Below, one piece after another: positions 34,692-43,832 of a stretch of 44,500 bases of DNA; positions within the stretch are counted from its first letter, which is position 1; every line of letters starts with the position of its first letter. Location: assembly GCF_007829435.1 (NCBI RefSeq), contig NZ_VLJN01000020.1, forward strand, positions 1 to 44,500, in the 5' to 3' direction. The notes beneath the pieces were generated by a model that was not told where the DNA came from, did not search any database, and was given only the letters and a program-made list of their open reading frames with translations. The position numbers were made by a program, and so were the translations under genes. This DNA is from Cupriavidus gilardii J11. Lineage in GTDB: Bacteria > Pseudomonadota > Gammaproteobacteria > Burkholderiales > Burkholderiaceae.

Positions 34692-37055
34692 ATGGCACGC
34701 ACACACATCCTTGGCTTTCCGCGCATCGGCGCAAAACGCGAGCTGAAGTTCGCGCAGGAAGCGTTCTGGCGCGGCGAGATCGACGAGGCGGCGTTGCGCC
34801 ACGTCGCCGCGCAACTGCGCACGACCCACTGGCAACGGCAGGCCGATGCCGGCGTCGACATGGCCGCCGCCGGGGACTTCGCCTACTACGACCAGATGCT
34901 GGGCATGTCGGTCCTGCTGGGCGCGCTGCCGGCCCGCTTCGGCTTCGACGCGCGACACCTTACGCTAGCGCAGTACTACGAACTGGCCCGCGGCAACGCC
35001 AGCCAGCCAGCGATGGAAATGACCAAGTGGTTCGACACCAACTATCACTACCTGGTACCCGAGCTGTCCCAGGACAGCCGCTTCGATGGCGGCGCCAGCT
35101 GGTTCTATGACGAGATCGACCAGGCGCTGCAGCAGGGCCGCACCATCAAGCCGGTGCTGATTGGCCCCATCACCTGGCTGTGGCTGTCGAAATCGCATCA
35201 GCCAGGATTCGACCGCCTCACGCTGCTGCCAGCGCTGGCGCAGGCCTATCGGGACATCCTCGCGCAGCTGCGCAAGCGCGGCATCGAGTGGGTGCAGATG
35301 GACGAGCCGGCGCTGTGCCTGGACCTCGACGACCGCTGGCTCGACGCCTGCGACAGCGCGTACGCCGCGCTGGCGGAATGCGGCGTCAAGCTGCTGCTCG
35401 CCACCTACTTCGACAGCGCCGCCGATCACGCCGGGCGTGCCGCCGCATTGCCCGTGCATGGATTTCATATCGACCTCGTGCGCGCCCCCTCGCAGCTCGA
35501 CGCCTGGCTGCGCGTGCTGCCAGCGCAGGCCGTGCTGTCGGCGGGCGTGATCGACGGGCGCAACGTGTGGCGGGCCGATCTGCGCGCCATCCTCGCGACG
35601 CTGGCGCCCTCGCATCAAGCGCTTGGCGACCGGCTGTGGCTCGCCCCCTCCTGCTCGCTGCTGCATGTCCCGGTATCGCTCGAACCTGAAACCCGGCTCG
35701 ACCCGGAGATCCGCGGCTGGCTGTCCTTCGCCACGGAGAAACTGGAAGAACTTCGTGTACTGGCCGTCGCCCTGAACCAGGGAGAGGAAGCCGTCGCCGA
35801 CGCGCTCGCTGCTTCCGACGCAGCGCAGGCGCGCCGCCGGTCCTCGCGCCGGGTCGTCAACGAGCAGGTACGCCGCCGCGCCGCCACGGTGACCCCTGCG
35901 ATGGCGCAGCGCCGCAGCCCGTTCGCGCACCGCATCGCCGTCCAGCATGAGGCACTGAAACTGCCACCGCTGCCCACCACGACAATCGGCTCCTTCCCGC
36001 AGACCGCCGAGATCCGCCAGGTCCGTGCGGCCTACAAACGCGGCGAACTGGGCGCGCTTGAATACCTGCAGCGCATTCGCGCCGAGATCGAAACGACGGT
36101 GCGTCGCCAGGAGGCACTGGGCCTGGACGTCCTGGTCCACGGCGAAGCCGAGCGCAACGATATGGTCGAGTACTTTGGCGAGCAGCTGTGCGGCTACGCG
36201 TTCACCGAATCCGGCTGGGTGCAGAGCTATGGCTCGCGGTGCGTCAAGCCTCCGCTGATCTACGGCGACGTGTACCGGCCCGAGCCGATGACCGTCGACA
36301 CCGCGCGCTATGCGCAGTCGCTGACCGAGCGGCCGATGAAGGGCATGTTGACCGGCCCCGTCACGATGCTGCAGTGGTCGTTCGTCCGCGACGATCAGCC
36401 GCGCGCCGACACCGCCCTGCAGCTCGCGCTGGCGATCCGCGACGAGGTGGCCGATCTCGAACGGGCCGGCATCCGGGTAATCCAGATCGACGAGCCGGCC
36501 CTGCGCGAAGGATTGCCGTTGCGACGCGGCGACTGGAACGCCTATCTGGAATGGGCGGTACGCGCGTTCCGCATCGCGGCGTCGGTCGTGCGCGACGACA
36601 CGCAGATACACACCCATATGTGCTACGCCGAGTTCAACGACATCCTGCCGTCGATCGCCGCCCTCGACGCGGACGTCATCACCATCGAGACATCCCGCTC
36701 GGCGATGGAGCTATTGGAAGGATTCGGTGCGTTCGACTATCCGAACGATATCGGCCCGGGCGTCTACGACATCCACTCACCGCGCGTGCCGACGGTCGAT
36801 GCGATGTGCCGGCTGTTGACGCGCGCATGCCAGGTGATTGCCCCGGAACGCCTGTGGGTCAACCCGGATTGCGGACTGAAGACCCGCGGCTGGGCCGAAA
36901 CCGAGGCGGCGCTCGCCAATATGGTCGAAGCCGCGCACCAGCTGCGCGCGAGTTTGGCGGCGGAAGGCGCGAACGCCCTCCGTGCGACGGCCGCGCAGGT
37001 GCCCGGCGATCCGCATCCCACCATCCGGAGCGCCTGCGGCTGCGCCACGCACTGA
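34692..37055 (+). CDS. metE: Cobalamin-independent methionine synthase
   Basis: This enzyme has 787 residues and transfers the methyl group of 5-methyltetrahydropteroyltri-L-glutamate to homocysteine (EC 2.1.1.14). It has two fused barrels: N-terminal from [17 protein letters not shown]-terminal from [16 protein letters not shown] (~residue 425). Zinc ligands are His642 and Cys644 ([10 protein letters not shown]), Glu666 ([11 protein letters not shown]) and Cys727 ([11 protein letters not shown]), each one higher than in E. coli. ATG 34692 has no strong SD (ATTCA precedes), but the family N-terminus [13 protein letters not shown] fits it. About 30 extra residues at the C-terminus end CGCATH. 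It is under MetR control. Confidence 0.96.
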   Translation: MARTHILGFPRIGAKRELKFAQEAFWRGEIDEAALRHVAAQLRTTHWQRQADAGVDMAAAGDFAYYDQMLGMSVLLGALPARFGFDARHLTLAQYYELARGNASQPAMEMTKWFDTNYHYLVPELSQDSRFDGGASWFYDEIDQALQQGRTIKPVLIGPITWLWLSKSHQPGFDRLTLLPALAQAYRDILAQLRKRGIEWVQMDEPALCLDLDDRWLDACDSAYAALAECGVKLLLATYFDSAADHAGRAAALPVHGFHIDLVRAPSQLDAWLRVLPAQAVLSAGVIDGRNVWRADLRAILATLAPSHQALGDRLWLAPSCSLLHVPVSLEPETRLDPEIRGWLSFATEKLEELRVLAVALNQGEEAVADALAASDAAQARRRSSRRVVNEQVRRRAATVTPAMAQRRSPFAHRIAVQHEALKLPPLPTTTIGSFPQTAEIRQVRAAYKRGELGALEYLQRIRAEIETTVRRQEALGLDVLVHGEAERNDMVEYFGEQLCGYAFTESGWVQSYGSRCVKPPLIYGDVYRPEPMTVDTARYAQSLTERPMKGMLTGPVTMLQWSFVRDDQPRADTALQLALAIRDEVADLERAGIRVIQIDEPALREGLPLRRGDWNAYLEWAVRAFRIAASVVRDDTQIHTHMCYAEFNDILPSIAALDADVITIETSRSAMELLEGFGAFDYPNDIGPGVYDIHSPRVPTVDAMCRLLTRACQVIAPERLWVNPDCGLKTRGWAETEAALANMVEAAHQLRASLAAEGANALRATAAQVPGDPHPTIRSACGCATH

Positions 37056-37076
37056 AAGGCGCCAAGCCTCTGCCGG

Positions 37077-38504
37077 TCACTCGGACGGCATGACCGCCGG
37101 CGGCGCCCAACTGCCGTCCAGCGCGGCCTGCCTGGGCCAGTGGACACGCAGCATCAGGTTGAATGGCCCGGCCGGCGCCGGCAACCAGTTGGCGCTCTGC
37201 CGGCGCGGCGGCGGCTCGTTTTGCACCACGATGTCGATCGACCCGTCGCGATTGCGACGCAGCCGGTCGCCGCTGTGGATGGCGTAGCGTCGAAGCGGAT
37301 TGTCGACCAGCTGCTGGCCATCGTCATACAGCGACAGCGTCCAGAACGCTTGCGCTGGCGGTAATTGGCCCTTGTCGAAACGGATGACATAGCGGCCACG
37401 ACCGTCCAGCGCCCGGCCCTGCGCGTCCGACTGCGCGCGGAACACCATCGTATCCTCGGCCAGACCGGTACCGAGTCCCAGCCAGGCCGTGGCGGCACGA
37501 CGGTCGTAGTCGCTGCCATAACGGCCAAGATCGGTTCGCGCCAGCCACGCCCCGGCAGCCTGCGCACCGTCGCCCCGGGCCTTCGCGACGATGCGGTCCA
37601 GTGCCCTCGTCGCACCTTCCTGGATGGCCCGCGCCGTCTCGGGTTCCAGCACGGTGGTCACGAATGGCGCGCCGGGCCGGATTCCCATTGCACGCACCTT
37701 CTGCATCATCGTGTCATCGCCGCTCACCGGCGGATTGGCCGGCAACAGCGCCGCGAAGCGGCTGAAGAACGATTGCGCATCCATGGCCGCCACCTGCTCG
37801 ACCGGCGACGTCTCGGTATCGGTCGCCACCGGGCGCAATGTAGGCAGCGGCGCCAGCGCCGAACGGCCGTGCGGCCAGGCCGCCAGCGGCGTCAGCCGGA
37901 AGCCGTTCTGCAAGCGGCGCACGGTGCCATAGTCACCCTTGCCGTTGGCCTGCACGTGAGCGGTGATCCATGCCATCGTGGTGGGCGCACGGATCTCCCG
38001 CACCCCAGCCGGTAACGCCCCGCTCCAGTCCGGCGGTACGATCGCGTAGTTGGCGGCGTGCGTGCCGGTCGTGCGTTTGCCCACCGAGGCAAATACGTTG
38101 GACCAGCCGTCCATCAGCTGCAGCACGTAGTAACGCCCTTGCGTTTCCGGCACCGACAGCACCACCGGCCCCTTGGACAGGTCAAGCCATGCCATCGAGC
38201 ACAAGGCGCCCGCATCCGGGCTCGCAACGTCGGTAAAGGCTGGATCAGGGAAGGTCCGCCGGTGCGCGAACGCATTGACCGGCGTCCGGGCCGACATTAC
38301 CTCCCGGGTAACATCCGCCAGCACCAGTGGATAAGCATAGGTATAGACCTCGAGCGACAACGCGCGGAAGTCCTCGCGCGTCGTCGCCTGTACGACCGCC
38401 GGCTCCGCGACCGGCTCCACCGGCGCCTGCGCACATCCGTAAACCAGCGCCATCATGCCGACGACGCCCACGACACCGGCAAACCGGCGATTCGGTAACT
38501 TCAT
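37077..38504 (-). CDS. DUF1254/DUF1214 lipoprotein
   Basis: This protein has 475 residues. A lipoprotein signal ([17 protein letters not shown], Cys24) is followed by a DUF1254 domain (~45-180: [28 protein letters not shown]) and a DUF1214 domain at the C-terminus (~370-460: [44 protein letters not shown]). Such proteins occur widely in proteobacteria near transport or aromatic degradation genes but have no assigned reaction. It converges on metE and stands alone. Outer-membrane or periplasmic location is likely. Confidence 0.88.
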   Translation of the reverse strand: MKLPNRRFAGVVGVVGMMALVYGCAQAPVEPVAEPAVVQATTREDFRALSLEVYTYAYPLVLADVTREVMSARTPVNAFAHRRTFPDPAFTDVASPDAGALCSMAWLDLSKGPVVLSVPETQGRYYVLQLMDGWSNVFASVGKRTTGTHAANYAIVPPDWSGALPAGVREIRAPTTMAWITAHVQANGKGDYGTVRRLQNGFRLTPLAAWPHGRSALAPLPTLRPVATDTETSPVEQVAAMDAQSFFSRFAALLPANPPVSGDDTMMQKVRAMGIRPGAPFVTTVLEPETARAIQEGATRALDRIVAKARGDGAQAAGAWLARTDLGRYGSDYDRRAATAWLGLGTGLAEDTMVFRAQSDAQGRALDGRGRYVIRFDKGQLPPAQAFWTLSLYDDGQQLVDNPLRRYAIHSGDRLRRNRDGSIDIVVQNEPPPRRQSANWLPAPAGPFNLMLRVHWPRQAALDGSWAPPAVMPSE

Positions 38505-38746
38505 TTCCCGTTCCTTCTGGTAGGGCGCGCCCGGACCCGGTCATTGCGGGTGAGCCGCCTTTTTTCTGACCAGAATGATGCGGAGGGACGGTGGCCGTTG
38601 TCAATCTACAACGCCACCGCGTCGGAACCGGTGTGCGACTTCGCGACACTGCAGCATGGACGCTGACCGCGAGGGTGGTAGCGGCCACGCCCAGAAGCAG
38701 GATCGGCAAACCACCCGATTCGGGCCGGGGCGCGTCGCCTCCATGC
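38505..38746. other. 242-base gap between CesT-type chaperone gene and DUF1254 gene
   Basis: No gene is supported. It should hold the promoter of the DUF1254 lipoprotein on the reverse strand and the end of the chaperone transcript. A GCGG-GTGAG-CCGC stem with TTTTTT at about 38555 on the plus strand looks like a weak terminator, but no plus-strand gene ends near it. Confidence 0.4.
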
Positions 38747-39382
38747 TTATCGGTGATGCAGATGCGGGTGGTAGCGCGGCTCCGGATTGGGCCGGCCGGC
38801 AGGCTTGGTCGCATTGTTAGCGGGCGGCGCCGGGGTGGCCGGGGGGGCGGCGGACGTCGGCCCGGCCTGCTCGACCGTCTTCGGGCGCGGCCGGTGATGC
38901 AGGCCGGCGCCATCCACCGGTGGCACCGCCGGCTGCAACGGCGCCTCGGCGGCGGCGCCAGCAGCGCCGACAGTCGACGTCGTCTGGCCTCCGGCCACGC
39001 GTGCCGACCAGTCCTTCTGCATCAGAATGAAATTGCCCAGCACCTGCTCAAGCGTCGGGCGGTCGATCTTCGCAAGCGGCATGGTCTGGTGAAGAATCAG
39101 CGTGCCGGACATCGGCTCAAGACCCAGTGCCGCGCCATTGTCCCGCAACGGTTCCACACCGGTGGCCAGCATGTCGCGGACCAGCTGGTGGTCCAGCCTC
39201 TCCGGCAGCTGTTCCGCGATCAGGCCGACCAGGACCAGGTTGTGGTGCTCATCATCGCGGCGAAAGGTGATCGGGTACTCCTCGTCCACGCGAATATGGC
39301 ACAGGCCATCCTGGTCGAACGCCATCTGTGGAATGCCGATCGATTCCCCGAATTCCGCCAACAGGCGGTCAAAACCATCCAT
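38747..39382 (-). CDS. CesT-family type III secretion chaperone with extended C-terminal tail
   Basis: This protein has 211 residues. ATG 39382 follows AAGGAG. Residues 1-130 (MDGFDRLLAEFGESIGIPQM, then ITFRRDDEHHNLVLVGLIAE and LEPMSGTLILHQTMPL) have the alpha-beta pattern of Tir-type chaperones (CesT/SicP). These bind effectors in the cytoplasm before secretion. The last ~80 residues are Pro/Ala/His-rich and unlike the family, ending in several His. An interaction tail or a translated downstream stretch is possible. It lies next to the NarL-type regulator gene, divergently, at the end of a T3SS island, which supports the call. The client is unknown. Confidence 0.8.
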   Translation of the reverse strand: MDGFDRLLAEFGESIGIPQMAFDQDGLCHIRVDEEYPITFRRDDEHHNLVLVGLIAEQLPERLDHQLVRDMLATGVEPLRDNGAALGLEPMSGTLILHQTMPLAKIDRPTLEQVLGNFILMQKDWSARVAGGQTTSTVGAAGAAAEAPLQPAVPPVDGAGLHHRPRPKTVEQAGPTSAAPPATPAPPANNATKPAGRPNPEPRYHPHLHHR

Positions 39383-39417
39383 CACTGACTCCTTGAATAT
39401 TGGTGAGATGCGGTCCA

Positions 39418-39460
39418 GCGACACTTGTGGCGACACTTGCCGCATTTGGGGCGACGCTGT
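39418..39460. promoter_or_regulatory. Direct repeats upstream of the CesT-type chaperone gene
   Basis: GCGACACTTG occurs twice (39418-39427 and 39430-39439), 12 bases start to start, and a related GCGACGCTGT follows at 39451. They lie 36-78 bases upstream of the chaperone start in the 280-base divergent gap. This is a candidate binding region for the adjacent NarL-type regulator. No clear promoter boxes were assigned. Confidence 0.4.
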
Positions 39461-39662
39461 CTAGGCTGCCGCCCGGATCGACGGCGGCTCTTCGGGATGA
39501 TCCCGTACTTCCGCCGTCGGCATTCCTCATTTCCAACTCATCCTTCCATCATTCGACGCTCATTGTGGGCTCATAGACTTGCGGCACCTGAACGAGTCGC
39601 CGGCCCTGCGCTGCCAAGCCTTGCAGCGCCGCTCTTCCGGCACCGATCTTCCGGAGACGCAA

Positions 39663-40397
39663 ATGACGATTCAAACCCTGACCAATCTGGCCGCACTGCC
39701 GCAGCCCGCGTATGTCGACCGCCCCTCGCCCACGGCCGGAAAGCCCGTGCTGCGCATCGTGCTGGTGGACGATCACGCCGTCATGAGGGAAGGGCTCAAG
39801 TCGCTGCTTGGCCGCGACCCCGCGGTGTCGGTCATCGGCGAGGCCGGGGATGGCCATGCCGCCGTGCAGGTATGCATGCAGCTTCGCCCCGACATCGTGC
39901 TGATGGACCTCCAACTGCCTTCGCTCGATGGCGTCGATGCCATCGCGACAATTCGCCGCAGGTGGCCATGCACGCGCGTGGTCGTGCTGTCGGGCATGCC
40001 ATCGGAATCGCGCGCCGCGGAAGCGATGCGCGCGGGCGCCCAGGCCTATGTCCTCAAGCGTAGCGGGGTCGACCGGCTGATGAGCGCGTTGTATGCCGTC
40101 CGGGTCAACCGTTCCTATATCGACCCGGCCATCCGCCTCTCCCATGCCGGCCCGATCGCGCTGCCATGCCCCGTCGACACCGCGACGCAGGTCGCCGTCG
40201 CCGGCTTGACCCCGCGCGAACGACAGGTGCTGAAGCTGATTGCCGAGGGCCTCACCAACAAGCGCATCGCCGGACGACTGTCGATCAGTCTCAAGACCGT
40301 CGAAACGCACCGCATGAATCTGATGCGCAAGCTCGATGCGCATAACGCGGCCGAGCTGTCGACCTGGGCACGCCGCCTGGGCCTGATCGATGTGTGA
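39663..40397 (+). CDS. NarL/LuxR-type response regulator (T3SS-linked)
   Basis: This protein has 244 residues. ATG 39663 follows CGGAGAC. The receiver (~30-150) has acidic Asp36/Asp37 and phospho-acceptor Asp82 (LMDLQLPS), with Lys in YVLKRSG. A LuxR helix-turn-helix follows (~180-240: LTPRERQVLKLIAEGLTNKR, SLKTVETHRMNLMRKL). The ~28-residue N-terminal extension is unusual. No histidine kinase is beside it. Its position inside the T3SS region, next to a chaperone and the translocator operon, is the arrangement of SsrB-like regulators of SPI-2 systems. It is probably the regulator of this island; the partner kinase must be elsewhere. Confidence 0.88.
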   Translation: MTIQTLTNLAALPQPAYVDRPSPTAGKPVLRIVLVDDHAVMREGLKSLLGRDPAVSVIGEAGDGHAAVQVCMQLRPDIVLMDLQLPSLDGVDAIATIRRRWPCTRVVVLSGMPSESRAAEAMRAGAQAYVLKRSGVDRLMSALYAVRVNRSYIDPAIRLSHAGPIALPCPVDTATQVAVAGLTPRERQVLKLIAEGLTNKRIAGRLSISLKTVETHRMNLMRKLDAHNAAELSTWARRLGLIDV

Positions 40398-40418
40398 CAC
40401 CGCGATGTGTGACACGGC

Positions 40419-40898
40419 TTACTCGCCGCGACGCGATTGCCGCATCGCATAGGTAACCGCCATCATCGGACTGCCGGCATCTGGCCGGCAGTCCGCGCCG
40501 AGGCGCCGGTAGACGGCCAGAAGCCGTTCGCTGTCGGGGCCTCCATCGTCGGCGCCATCGCCGCCCGCTTCCCGACCTTCGTCGACCGGCACCAGTCCGT
40601 GCACGGCAACGACTTCAGGCACTTCACGCTCCAGCGCATGAATCAAGGACACCAGCCTCCGGATGGCTCCGGCTACGTCGTCCGATCCCTGTGTCGCCGC
40701 TACATCGCACAGCAATAGCGTGCCGTCCTCATACCGGTAGGTCAGGTCCAGGGCATCCCATTCAATGCGTAGCCCCAGTTCGAACTCCGACTCGCCCAGA
40801 TAGGCGGTCCGCGGCGCAAGACCGCGAGCCGTCAGAAACCGCGTGACGGGATCAGTGCACGGCGGCACGGTGTTTTCGGTATGGTCGATCGGGTCCAT
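40419..40898 (-). CDS. Small T3SS-linked hypothetical protein in the SseE position
   Basis: This protein has 159 residues and no family I can name. Its middle (LGLRIEWDALDLTYRYEDGT, LLLCDVAATQ) looks like the beta core of a small secretion chaperone, followed by an acidic Gly/Asp stretch and a short helix end. ATG 40898 has an SD-like GGGGCC only. It is the last gene of the translocator operon, 93 bases after the second translocator. In SPI-2 the same place is held by SseE. A chaperone for a translocator or an accessory factor is the guess; homology to SseE is not established. Confidence 0.55.
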   Translation of the reverse strand: MDPIDHTENTVPPCTDPVTRFLTARGLAPRTAYLGESEFELGLRIEWDALDLTYRYEDGTLLLCDVAATQGSDDVAGAIRRLVSLIHALEREVPEVVAVHGLVPVDEGREAGGDGADDGGPDSERLLAVYRRLGADCRPDAGSPMMAVTYAMRQSRRGE

Positions 40899-40990
40899 GG
40901 AACGGGCCCCTCAATTAAAGCGTTTGAAACATCGCAACGACAGGATGGCGCCCGGCATGGACGCCGGACGCCAGCCGGGTCGCCAGCGGA

Positions 40991-41611
40991 TTACCGGACA
41001 GAGGCCTTCATCGCCGCCACCCACTCCTGGATAAGCGCACGCATTTGCGACAGGTATTCATCGCGCACGCGATGCGACTCATCGCCAACCTTGCCGGCCG
41101 AACCATCGGAGGTATGCATCGCCTCCTTGGCAAGTTCCGAGAAGGTCTGGGCTTCGTCAGCCTTGTAGTTGTCCTCGCTCGCCCGCCGCGTGAAATCCGC
41201 GGAGGTGATGTTTCCGGCAGGACCAGACACGTGGGCGACTGTATCGATGGTCATGCCGACGCCGTTGCTCCCCGGCACGAAGCCCAGGCCGAAGCCGGCC
41301 ACCGCGCCTCCAAGCCCGAGAATGCCGGACCACAATTGACCGGTACCCTGTTTCCACTGGGCCTCCTTTCGCTTGTCGCGCATGGTTTCCTGCTGCTCCT
41401 TGAAGCTCTCGAGCAGTTCCAGGCTGACGCCCTTCAGATCCGCCTCGACCTGATCGAGCGTCTTGCGCAGTTCCTTCAGCAGGGACACGAACTCGAGAAT
41501 CATGCCAAGGTAGGTCCGTGCGGCGCCCTTGGAGTCGGTGGCCTCCACCGCCTGGTAAGGCGCCAGCGGCATCGCCTGGCTTTGCGACTGGGTAACTTGT
41601 GTTGCTTGCAC
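40991..41611 (-). CDS. sctB: T3SS translocator protein, SctB (SseD/EspB/YopD) type
   Basis: This protein has 206 residues. The start is GTG 41611 after AGAGGAG. It has an N-terminal coiled-coil segment (~35-85), a single hydrophobic segment (~93-112, LWSGILGLGGAVAGFGLGF) and an amphipathic C-terminal helix (~155-203). This layout is that of the minor translocon pore subunit. It is located between the large translocator and the small unknown, as sseD is in SPI-2. It would insert in the host membrane with the large subunit. Sequence divergence is high in this family, so position carries much of the evidence. Confidence 0.75.
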   Translation of the reverse strand: MQATQVTQSQSQAMPLAPYQAVEATDSKGAARTYLGMILEFVSLLKELRKTLDQVEADLKGVSLELLESFKEQQETMRDKRKEAQWKQGTGQLWSGILGLGGAVAGFGLGFVPGSNGVGMTIDTVAHVSGPAGNITSADFTRRASEDNYKADEAQTFSELAKEAMHTSDGSAGKVGDESHRVRDEYLSQMRALIQEWVAAMKASVR

Positions 41612-41669
41612 GTTTGAACTCCTCTGAATATTCGTGGTGGATACCAGACGGCTTCTCGCCGCCGAATCA

Positions 41670-43280
41670 TCAAGCCATCACGCCGACCGCCTGCATGGAA
41701 TCGGCGATGCCAAGCTTGACCTCGACCTGATCGCGTACGTGCCTGGAAATCTGCTCGGTATTCTGCGTATGCTCTTCCGTCTCGCGCTCCATCCCCTTCT
41801 TCAGGTCCTTCAGTTGTGACTGGATCTGCCGCATCATGAATTCGAGAATCGACACCTCCATCATCAGCTGCTGGATCCGTTCCGTTTCCTTGGCGGCGCT
41901 GCGGGTCTTGAGGCCCTCGGCGATGTCGTACGAACCCTTGATGGCGCGCGCCACCGTCATCGGGGCGGCAATCGCCGACAGCACGCGGGCCACCGCGAAC
42001 GCGATCGCGCGGTTCAATTGGTTGCGGAACGTGTCGAAGTAGCCATCCAGCAGCTTGCTGATAACGGCGGGATTGTCGAGATCGCCGGCCTTCTTCGCCA
42101 TGGTCTTTGCCGCAGACCACAGCGTGTCCTCGACCATCCTTTCGACTGAAGCCTTGCTGAGCGCCTTGGTGATAAACGAGTGGAACGCGCTATTGCCGGA
42201 GAAGATTTCCTTCGCAAAGAAGGTCTTTGCCCGTCCGATCAACTGTTCGGAAAGCTTGAAGAGATCCTGAAGACGCGACCCCACTTCCTCGGCCACTTCC
42301 TTGGCAAGACTGCGCGCAAGCTGCTGTGCGCATTCCATCGACACCGCCGATCCGTTCTTGATGGCATTGACGAGGGTGAAGCCAACGGTGCACTGGTTTG
42401 ACGCGTTCACCATGAACTTCTCGCACACCTTGGTGACCAGACGCTGCGCAAGCCGTGCAATGCGGACCGCCGAGGCAATGTCGATCGCCGCCGAAACGAG
42501 ACCGACCGCAAGCTCCGCCTTTGCCATCTTGTCGATCGCATTCTGCAGCTTGGGACGGCTGTCCGGATGCGCCAGCACGAAGGTCTCCATGGCCGAACGC
42601 GCCAGGCCGCACAAGCCGGTCATCACATCGAGCGCACCGGTCGGCTGGCCCGTCGCAAGCTTGAAGATGCCCATGCCGACCTGCAGCGCGGACGACGCCC
42701 AGCTGACCACGACACAGATGATCTGGCCCTTGGTCGCTTTCTTCTCCTGCTCCTTCTGCTTCTGCAGTGCCTCCTCTTCCTTGCGCGTCTTCTGCTCCAT
42801 GGCCCACGCCATGGCCTTGCGCTGGTCGCGGATACTCTCCATCGTGTACCGCACGCGGTCGGTGATGAACTCGTTCTGCAGCCCCTGCATGGCAATGGCG
42901 GCCGCATCGGGCGACAACACCGTCGACGCGAACTGCATCATCGAACTGGTCGCCTTGCCCAGCATGCGCAGCGTCCACGGCGTGTCCTTGTCCTTGCTGA
43001 CCTCATCCAGGGCGTCCTTGGCGCCTGATAGCGCGGCCATGACCTGTTGCAGGGCCTCCTCCGCCGTGCGGGCGTCCACCTCGTCAGTGATCGGCTCCGG
43101 CGGGGCGAACAGCGCATTGCCCTCCAGGCCGCGGATAGCGGACGACAACGACGGCTTGCGGGACACGGTATAGCCAGGTACCGCCGTTACGGCCTGCTCC
43201 ATTACCAGCGGATCGACCTCGGCGGCACGCGCCGCCATCCCGCTGATATCGTGTCGCGAGGCCACCGACTCCATGATCAT
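41670..43280 (-). CDS. sctE: T3SS translocator protein, SctE (SseC/EspD/YopB) type
   Basis: This protein has 536 residues. ATG 43280 overlaps the chaperone stop (ATGA) and follows GGGAGAA. It has a coiled-coil region (~140-182), two hydrophobic segments (~186-208 and ~256-275) and a C-terminal coiled coil (~455-515). This is the layout of IpaB/SseC large pore subunits. The Gly/Ala-rich helices between 420 and 450 are also hydrophobic. It is secreted by the T3SS and forms the pore in the target membrane, carried in the cytoplasm by the TPR chaperone encoded just upstream. Confidence 0.88.
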   Translation of the reverse strand: MIMESVASRHDISGMAARAAEVDPLVMEQAVTAVPGYTVSRKPSLSSAIRGLEGNALFAPPEPITDEVDARTAEEALQQVMAALSGAKDALDEVSKDKDTPWTLRMLGKATSSMMQFASTVLSPDAAAIAMQGLQNEFITDRVRYTMESIRDQRKAMAWAMEQKTRKEEEALQKQKEQEKKATKGQIICVVVSWASSALQVGMGIFKLATGQPTGALDVMTGLCGLARSAMETFVLAHPDSRPKLQNAIDKMAKAELAVGLVSAAIDIASAVRIARLAQRLVTKVCEKFMVNASNQCTVGFTLVNAIKNGSAVSMECAQQLARSLAKEVAEEVGSRLQDLFKLSEQLIGRAKTFFAKEIFSGNSAFHSFITKALSKASVERMVEDTLWSAAKTMAKKAGDLDNPAVISKLLDGYFDTFRNQLNRAIAFAVARVLSAIAAPMTVARAIKGSYDIAEGLKTRSAAKETERIQQLMMEVSILEFMMRQIQSQLKDLKKGMERETEEHTQNTEQISRHVRDQVEVKLGIADSMQAVGVMA

Positions 43281-43828
43281 TTCTTTTCTCCCGGTTTTGT
43301 CATTGCCAACGCTTGCAGGGCTTGTTCCGCCTGCTCACGCAACTCCCGATATTCCTGTTGCCTGCCGCACCACTTGATCGCCGCGCCGAACGCCTCCCTG
43401 GCGTGCTCCAGATCCCCTTGCAGCTGAAAGCTGACCCCGGCGAAGAAGGACGAGCGCGGATCGAATAGCCGCATCTTCGCCGTTCGGGCAAAACACGCGA
43501 TGGCTTCGTCGTGTCGCTGCATCTTCTGCATCGCCAGCCCCAGTGCGAGCCAGTAGTCGAACGCGCGAGGATCGATCGTCACCAGCGCGAGGTAGATCTG
43601 CCGGGCGCCCTCGTAGTCGCCCTCCCGGTATCGCTTGCAGCCATAGGCATAGAGAACCTCCAGGTCGAGCGGATCGACGTGGAACAGCTGGCGCAACGAT
43701 CCCCCGCCCGCCATATAGGCCTCGAATTGCACCAGGGTCTCCAGCGGCGACCCGACGGCCACCGCCGGGCCTTCGCCCGGCTGCGCTTCCTCTTGATGCA
43801 TAGGGACGGCGTCGGTGGTGGGCCGCAT
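43277..43828 (-). CDS. T3SS class II TPR chaperone (SycD/SscA/LcrH family)
   Basis: This protein has 183 residues. TPR repeats are visible: LDLEVLYAYGCKRYREGDYE, FDYWLALGLAMQKMQRHDEA and SFFAGVSFQLQGDLEHAREA. GGSLRQLFHVDPLDLEVLYA is the LcrH/SycD signature region. It holds the two translocators in the cytoplasm. ATG 43828 has a weak ribosome site, five bases after the EspA-like stop; ATG 43801 is an alternative. ATGA overlap with sctE shows tight coupling. Confidence 0.9.
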   Translation of the reverse strand: MRPTTDAVPMHQEEAQPGEGPAVAVGSPLETLVQFEAYMAGGGSLRQLFHVDPLDLEVLYAYGCKRYREGDYEGARQIYLALVTIDPRAFDYWLALGLAMQKMQRHDEAIACFARTAKMRLFDPRSSFFAGVSFQLQGDLEHAREAFGAAIKWCGRQQEYRELREQAEQALQALAMTKPGEKK

Positions 43829-43832
43829 GGCG

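Noticed and set aside
34965..36617. Minus-strand open frame of 550 codons
   Set aside because: It is antisense to metE, whose zinc ligands and family length are all intact.
38555..38570. GCGG-GTGAG-CCGC stem followed by T-run
   Set aside because: The stem is only four base pairs and no plus-strand gene ends near it, so it is not called a terminator.
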